Shown here: positions 7,129 through 10,960 of the stretch, one piece after another | How the letters are laid out: each line of letters starts with the position of its first letter | Numbering within the stretch: position 1 is the first letter of the stretch | Source of the DNA: Lutibacter sp. | Lineage (GTDB): Bacteria; Bacteroidota; Bacteroidia; Flavobacteriales; Flavobacteriaceae | DNA length: 10,960 nucleotides | NCBI GenBank assembly: GCA_003516285.1 | Contig: DPCK01000148.1 | Span: forward strand, 1 to 10,960 | Reading direction: 5' to 3' | Notes under the pieces: generated by a model | The model's database searches: none | The model's input: only the letters and a program-made list of their open reading frames with translations | Told to the model about the DNA's origin: nothing | Position numbers and translations under genes: made by a program

Positions 7129-7129
7129 T

Positions 7130-8191
7130 ATGAACTTGGATTTAAAAAATAAGGAATGGAAAGAATTTGTTTTTGAACAAATGTTTGATATTGATTCAAC
7201 TTCTAGTGGTATAGACAGAAACAAACTCATAAATAAAAAAGGTGTAATTCCATATCTAACACGTTCTGAAAAGAATAATGGTTACGATTCTTTCATTTGT
7301 GAGCAAGCAGATAAATATAAAACTGATGACTCAAATGTAATCACTATTGGGCTTGACACTCAAACTGTTTTTTACCAACCAAATAAATTTTACACAGGTC
7401 AAAATATCCAAGTCCTAAAATGCGAAAAGCTCAATAAAGAAATTGCTCAATTTTTAATTCCATTGATTAAAAGGCAAATGGGAAAATTTAATTGGGGTGG
7501 TAATGGTGCAACTTTAACAAGACTTCGCAGAAGTAAATTACTTCTTCCAATCAACGAAAAAGGAGAACCCGATTTTGAGTTTATGGAAGCCTTTATGAAA
7601 CAAAAGGAGAAAGAAAAGTTTGACGAATACAAAAACTACATAAGCCAAAGAATTAAAGAGTTAAAAGACTTTGAAACTGTTGAACCGATTGATGAAAAGG
7701 AATGGAGGGAATTTTTTATTGAAGATGTTACAGAAATACTTTCAGGTAGAGACATTTACGCTTCTGAAAGAATAAAAGGTGATACACCATATATTTCTGC
7801 CACTGCAAATAATAATGGAATCGGTTATTTTGTTTGCAATGACAACCCAACAAAAGAATCAGGTTGTTTATCTGTAAATAGAAACGGTTCTGTTGGTTAT
7901 TCTTTTTATCACCCTTATGAAGCTTTATTTTCAAACGATTGTAGAAAATTAAGACTTAAAAATCCTAATAAACATATTGGAATTTTCATTTCTCAACAAA
8001 TCACAAGACAGAGAGGTAAATATGGATATGGTTATAAAATGGGAACAGCAAGGTTGAAAAGACAAAAGATAATACTTCCAATAAACGAACAAAACCAACC
8101 AGACTATGAGTATATGGAAAACTATATGAAACAGTTGGAATATGAAAAATTAAAAGGGTATTTAGATAAAAAAATACAAGTTTTATTATAA
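7130..8191 (+). CDS. Restriction-modification specificity subunit (BcgI B/HsdS-like)
   Basis: This 353-residue DNA-recognition subunit is close to BcgI subunit B in length. It is an internal duplication. KEWKEFVFEQMFDI (8-21) is echoed by KEWREFFIEDVTEI (190-203). LTRLRRSKLLLPIN followed by a helix (129-170) is echoed by TARLKRQKIILPIN followed by a helix (306-345). Each half is a target-recognition domain followed by a conserved helix, and the two halves read the two parts of a split target site. The site itself cannot be read from the sequence. It starts one base after the methyltransferase stop and should be cotranslated with it, since the two form one complex. Its TAA stop (8189-8191) is also the first unit of the 21-bp repeat array. 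Confidence 0.87.
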   Translation: MNLDLKNKEWKEFVFEQMFDIDSTSSGIDRNKLINKKGVIPYLTRSEKNNGYDSFICEQADKYKTDDSNVITIGLDTQTVFYQPNKFYTGQNIQVLKCEKLNKEIAQFLIPLIKRQMGKFNWGGNGATLTRLRRSKLLLPINEKGEPDFEFMEAFMKQKEKEKFDEYKNYISQRIKELKDFETVEPIDEKEWREFFIEDVTEILSGRDIYASERIKGDTPYISATANNNGIGYFVCNDNPTKESGCLSVNRNGSVGYSFYHPYEALFSNDCRKLRLKNPNKHIGIFISQQITRQRGKYGYGYKMGTARLKRQKIILPINEQNQPDYEYMENYMKQLEYEKLKGYLDKKIQVLL

Positions 8192-8378
8192 GGGAACCCC
8201 CAAAAACACTAAGGAATAGAAGATTGACAATAAGGAAAACAAAAAGAACGTTAAGGAACGTAACAAAAGCGATAAGGAGCACATAAAAAGCTTTAAGGAA
8301 TTGAAAAAGAACCTTAAGGAACGCACCAAAAGCGATAAGGAACCGGCAATCATCCGTAAGGAGAACGCAATAAATAAA
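8189..8378 (+). repeat. Array of nine 21-bp-phased TAAGG motifs
   Basis: The motif TAAGG (mostly TAAGGAA or TAAGGAG) begins at 8189, 8210, 8231, 8252, 8273, 8294, 8315, 8336 and 8357, exactly 21 bp apart each time. The 16 bp between motifs vary but are A-rich, several with AAAAAG or AAAAGC in the middle. Two neighbouring units recur: the pair at 8231 and 8252 resembles the pair at 8294 and 8315, which suggests duplication. It fills the gap between the specificity gene and the gene at 8413. The variable spacer is too short for CRISPR. A 21-bp period equals two DNA turns or seven codons. Confidence 0.9.
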
Positions 8379-8412
8379 TTAATTAATAACTTAAAAACAA
8401 AAAAATTGCATT

Positions 8413-9072
8413 ATGGCAACAAAAAGAACACTAACCGAGGCAGAAACCTTGGAACAGTACCGAGTATCATTTGAAAATGTTGGAAATCAAACAGAAATAG
8501 CCACAATTATGGCTGAATTTGGTTTTGATGAAGCATCAATTACCACAGGAAAAGCATTGTACACAAAAACACGAGATGCCTTCGACTTCAATAAAAAAGA
8601 AGATGACGAAACTTCAGAAACTTACATCAATTTCACTATTGCAAAAGAAAATCTATCAAAAACGTACACACTTCACAGAAAAAAAGCAAAAGTTATCTTT
8701 AGAAATGACCCGAATATTCTGAATAAATTGGCATTAACTGGAAGTTTACCAACATCATATATTAAATGGTTGGAAGTTGTAAAGAAATTTTACAGCGTTG
8801 CAATTGGAAACACTGCAATTGAAACTAAATTATTAAGATTAAAGGTTACATCGACAGATTTACAAAATGCAGTTGCAGAAATAGCAGCATTAACATCAGC
8901 CAGAGCCGAGTATTTAAGAGAAAAAGGAGAAAGTCAAAATTCAACTAAGTCAAAAGACAAAGCATTCGGAGAAATTGACGACTGGATGAGCGAATTTTAT
9001 GCAGTTGCAAAGATTGCATTAGAAGACAAACCACAACTTTTAGAATCGTTAGGCAAATTTGTAAGAAGTTAG
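8413..9072 (+). CDS. Conserved helical protein of unknown function
   Basis: This 219-residue protein appears soluble and almost entirely alpha-helical, without cysteine, signal peptide or membrane segment. I recognise the style of its C-terminus (DDWMSEFYAVAKIALEDKP followed by QLLESLGKFVRS) from a recurring family of uncharacterised bacterial proteins, but can assign no name or activity. It shares cassette 3 with the restriction-modification pair, behind the 21-bp repeat array. It could be an accessory or control protein of that system, or independent cargo. No catalytic motif is visible. The ATG at 8413 follows an AT-rich stretch (8379-8412) with no clear Bacteroidota -7 box. Confidence 0.8.
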   Translation: MATKRTLTEAETLEQYRVSFENVGNQTEIATIMAEFGFDEASITTGKALYTKTRDAFDFNKKEDDETSETYINFTIAKENLSKTYTLHRKKAKVIFRNDPNILNKLALTGSLPTSYIKWLEVVKKFYSVAIGNTAIETKLLRLKVTSTDLQNAVAEIAALTSARAEYLREKGESQNSTKSKDKAFGEIDDWMSEFYAVAKIALEDKPQLLESLGKFVRS

Positions 9073-9082
9073 TAAACCAAAA

Positions 9083-9143
9083 GTAAGCACATTGGCAAAC
9101 TCGCACGAGCCACGCTCCGCCAAAAGTTTGCCAAAGAGCTTAC
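9083..9143. repeat. Hairpin element F3 (conserved loop, covarying stem)
   Basis: Arms 9083-9101 and 9125-9143 pair at 17 of 19 positions around a 23-nt loop with CGCACGAGCCACGCT. The two mismatches are again A-A on either side of a C-G pair. Like F1, it lies shortly after a stop codon and about 50-60 bp before an attC-like site. The remainder of 9144-9193 shows nothing recognisable. Confidence 0.75.
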
Positions 9144-9193
9144 AGCATTCAACAAACAGAATAATTGTGCCACCAACGATAAAAAAGGCCAGT

Positions 9194-9323
9194 GTACAAC
9201 ACCGCATATAGCAAATTGCTTAATTGTGTTAAATAGGAAAATTAAAGTACCTTTAAACTAATATTAAACAGTGGAAAATTTCGGTTTCAAACCCGCAACT
9301 TGCCATATTCAAACTCGTTGGCT
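9194..9323 (+). repeat. attC-like recombination site E
   Basis: A 130-bp site opens with GTACAAC (9194-9200) and closes with GTTGGCT (9317-9323). The outer arms fold back: CGCATATAGCAAATTGC matches the complement of GCAACTTGCCATATTC with few differences. The core is unlike sites B, C and D. The opening box pairs with the closing box of site C, and the closing box pairs with the opening box of site D. Confidence 0.65.
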
Positions 9324-10686
9324 GTCATTTAATCAGAAAAATTGAAATATGAAAAAACATTTAATAATTTGTTGTTTAATTTTGACAAATACTCTTGCTC
9401 TTTGTCAAAACACGAATCCTGAATTTATTAAATATGTTTCTTTTCTTGAAACACAGAACACAAGTGCAAAAGACTATATAATTAACTTATGGAAAAAATA
9501 TGACATCGTTATTTTATCTGAAAGATTTCACGGAGAAATGACTCAATATGACTTGATATATGATGTTATAAGTTCAGATTATTTCAAAAAAAATGGCGGA
9601 AATATTTTTACAGAAATAGGTTCGATTAGTAAGCAACAAGCTGTGTTAGATTTTACTAAAACTCATTTTACAGATTCTAAAGAAAAAGAAAAACAACTTC
9701 TTAATCTTTACAGAAAAATTCAATGGAATGGATGGAGTGCTGCTAATTTCTATTATTTTATAGACAAAATAAATATGCTTAATTTTTCATTGCCAGCAGA
9801 TCAAAAAATAAATTTATTTGTTTCAGACGTTAAAGACCCTTCTATCGAGAATCTTTCCAGTAAAGAAAATTTTTTAACCTATTTTAATGGAATTTACAAA
9901 CATAGAGATAGCGTAATGGCAGCAAACATTATTCATGTTTATGATAGTATAAACCTAAACTCTTCACGAAAAAAAAGTTTAGTAATTATGAATACAAGAC
10001 ATGCTTTCTCAAAAACTTTTTTTGAAAACGATGATAAAAATGTTGGACATAAATTAATTGACACTTATAAAAATAGAGTTGCAAATGTGTATTTAAATGG
10101 ATTAGCTCCAACTTTAAAAGTGATCGAATCAGATAAAAATGAAACTTATAAAGACTATGTACATCGACCTATTCAGAGTGGAAAATGGGATGCGTCCTTT
10201 GAAGTTGTAAACAAAGAGAGTTTAGGTTTTGACTTTAAAAATAATCCTTTTGGAAATGATTTCTTTGACATTTTCCCTTATGTCAAACATAATTATAAAT
10301 ACCAAGATATATTTACAGGATTTGTATTTTATTTACCATTAAAAAGACATTATGAAGCATGGGGAATTCCTAATTATATAGATGATGATTTCATAGATGA
10401 ATTTTATAACCAACAAAAATTCTTTTCAGAAGCAATAGGAAACGGAGAAGTTATAAAAGAAAACTTAAAAGAAGATTATGATTATTATGAATCAAAATAT
10501 GATGATTATGATATTATAATTGAACAAGTTAATAAGTGGCTGGACAAATAATAAACGTCAGCCAACACCTCATAAAATTTATGCTTACATTTAAACTAAA
10601 TAACGAACCGACAAACATTCAATAATAATATTGCTTCGGCGGAAAAATCTCCGATTTTTAAGCCGCACAAATCTTATAAAAACACG
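9318..10686 (+). mobile_element. Integron-like gene cassette 4 (secreted esterase-like protein)
   Basis: A 1369-bp unit between sites E and D. Its ends, GTTGGCTGTCATTTA (9317-9331) and the inverted TAAACGTCAGCCAAC (10552-10566), are complementary at 13 of 15 positions. One gene fills it, with its stop at 10551 directly abutting the repeat. Confidence 0.55.
9349..10551 (+). CDS. Secreted erythromycin-esterase/TIKI-superfamily-like protein
   Basis: This 400-residue protein has an N-terminal signal peptide (about 1-20). A lipobox is not convincing, because Leu precedes the cysteine at 19. Motifs resemble the erythromycin esterase/ChaN/TIKI fold: LSERFHGEM at 56-64 (Glu58, His61), FTEIG at 87-91, RDSVMAANI at 186-194 and NTRHAF at 215-220 (His218). 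The RD-x-x-MA-x-N pattern is the best clue. These would be the acidic and histidine residues of a hydrolase site in a periplasmic or exported enzyme, but no substrate can be named. The C-terminus (from about 340) is rich in Asp, Glu and Tyr. The gene is AT-rich and fills cassette 4 with no promoter visible. Superfamily membership is an inference from short motifs. Confidence 0.55.
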   Translation: MKKHLIICCLILTNTLALCQNTNPEFIKYVSFLETQNTSAKDYIINLWKKYDIVILSERFHGEMTQYDLIYDVISSDYFKKNGGNIFTEIGSISKQQAVLDFTKTHFTDSKEKEKQLLNLYRKIQWNGWSAANFYYFIDKINMLNFSLPADQKINLFVSDVKDPSIENLSSKENFLTYFNGIYKHRDSVMAANIIHVYDSINLNSSRKKSLVIMNTRHAFSKTFFENDDKNVGHKLIDTYKNRVANVYLNGLAPTLKVIESDKNETYKDYVHRPIQSGKWDASFEVVNKESLGFDFKNNPFGNDFFDIFPYVKHNYKYQDIFTGFVFYLPLKRHYEAWGIPNYIDDDFIDEFYNQQKFFSEAIGNGEVIKENLKEDYDYYESKYDDYDIIIEQVNKWLDK

Positions 10687-10692
10687 TTGGGC
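10560..10692 (+). repeat. attC-like recombination site D
   Basis: A 133-bp site opens with AGCCAAC (10560-10566) and closes with GTTGGGC (10686-10692). It is nearly the same as site C over most of its length and shares the B/C core with its two small hairpins. The opening box is the complement of the closing box of site E. The partner of its closing box should lie beyond the right edge of the window. Confidence 0.7.
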
Positions 10693-10713
10693 ACTATTAC
10701 GGAAAAAAATTAA

Positions 10714-10959
10714 ATGAAAGAGAAAAAAGTAAAACATATAGCGAAATATATCTTAATTGGAATTTCAATTTTAGTTGTATTTAGCTTTTTTAATAGTTTT
10801 CGAGAATTATTCTACTTACACCAATTTGAGAACCGAATAGAAGACGAAAATATTGACCCAACAACTGGAGAAGAATATTCAACTGAAAGAAAACTTGACT
10901 ATTTTTATAAACCGAGAATACGTAGATTAATTGTGAACTGGAAAAAACGGTCAAATTGA
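10714..10959 (+). CDS. Small membrane protein of unknown function
   Basis: This 81-residue protein is complete, with TGA at 10957-10959. A basic N-terminus is followed by one transmembrane helix (about 11-27) and a charged tail. The tail contains ENIDPTTGEEYSTERK, then a basic end rich in Arg and Lys. It is not recognised as any family. It starts 21 bp after the right box of site D and would be the gene, or first gene, of cassette 5, whose right end is outside the window. Confidence 0.65.
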   Translation: MKEKKVKHIAKYILIGISILVVFSFFNSFRELFYLHQFENRIEDENIDPTTGEEYSTERKLDYFYKPRIRRLIVNWKKRSN

Positions 10960-10960
10960 C

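Larger units (their letters stand above)
4966..9317 (+). mobile_element. Large integron-like cassette 3 with a BcgI-like RM system
   Basis: A 4352-bp unit between sites C and E. Its ends, GTTGTACACTAGCC (4965-4978) and the inverted GGCCAGTGTACAAC (9187-9200), are complementary at 13 of 14 positions. It carries hairpin F2, two RM genes, a 21-bp repeat array, a third gene and hairpin F3. Three genes make it large for a cassette. It may be a fusion of cassettes that lost the sites between them. Confidence 0.5.

Noticed and set aside
5230..8191. Classical type I RM locus that lost hsdR
   Set aside because: The methyltransferase carries its own N-terminal PE...EDK nuclease motif, and both subunits match BcgI-type enzymes in size and order, so no hsdR is required. 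The type I reading remains a weaker alternative.
8189..8378. CRISPR array reading of the 21-bp repeats
   Set aside because: The conserved part is only 5-7 bp and the spacers are 14-16 bp, far below CRISPR repeat and spacer sizes. No cas gene is nearby.
4107..10692. Sites B, C and D as MITEs inserted by a transposase
   Set aside because: All sit exactly at gene-block borders in the same orientation, show no target duplications, and their end boxes match across genes and not across the element.

Overview
The window looks like an accessory region of a Bacteroidota genome, probably a flavobacterium or relative. The DNA is AT-rich. The only recognisable promoter has the Bacteroidota form (TTG, then TAnnTTTG), Shine-Dalgarno sequences are weak, and the proteins are flavobacterial in style. 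Every gene reads on the + strand.

Positions 1-3151 hold a compact mercury-resistance operon. It consists of a CadC-like ArsR/SmtB repressor, a MerT-MerP fusion transporter, a secreted MerP-like mercury-binding protein and mercuric reductase MerA with its own N-terminal metal-binding domain. Genes overlap by 4 bp at 490 and at 1499. A palindromic operator overlaps the promoter, and a near-identical copy lies before the third gene. No merB or MerR-type regulator is present. A fragment ending at 65 may be the tail of an upstream gene.

From 3289 to the right edge the layout is that of a gene-cassette array. Five imperfect-palindrome sites of 130-133 bp (A 3289-3419, B 4107-4238, C 4840-4971, E 9194-9323, D 10560-10692) separate the cargo. 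Each site opens with a 7-mer ending AAC and closes with a 7-mer beginning GTT, like the R'' and R' boxes of integron attC sites. The closing box of one site is the exact reverse complement of the opening box of the next site, so complementarity is phased across each cassette and not across each site. Each cassette has its own box pair: GTTGGGC, GTTACCC, GTTGTAC, GTTGGCT. Three of these four do not fit the attC consensus GTTRRRY. No integrase or attI is in the window.

Cargo, in order: a DUF4145-type zinc-ribbon protein (3440-4102); a membrane-anchored unknown (4253-4855); a 4.35-kb cassette with a BcgI-like restriction-modification pair (nuclease-methyltransferase 5230-7128 and specificity subunit 7130-8191) plus a helical unknown (8413-9072); a secreted erythromycin-esterase/TIKI-like protein (9349-10551); and a small one-helix membrane protein (10714-10959).

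Two further structures are not explained by the genes. One is a family of three hairpins (3161-3226, 5008-5066, 9083-9143) with unrelated but self-complementary stems, a shared loop core and a shared double A-A mismatch. The other is an array of nine TAAGG motifs at an exact 21-bp period (8189-8378) between the specificity gene and the gene at 8413.
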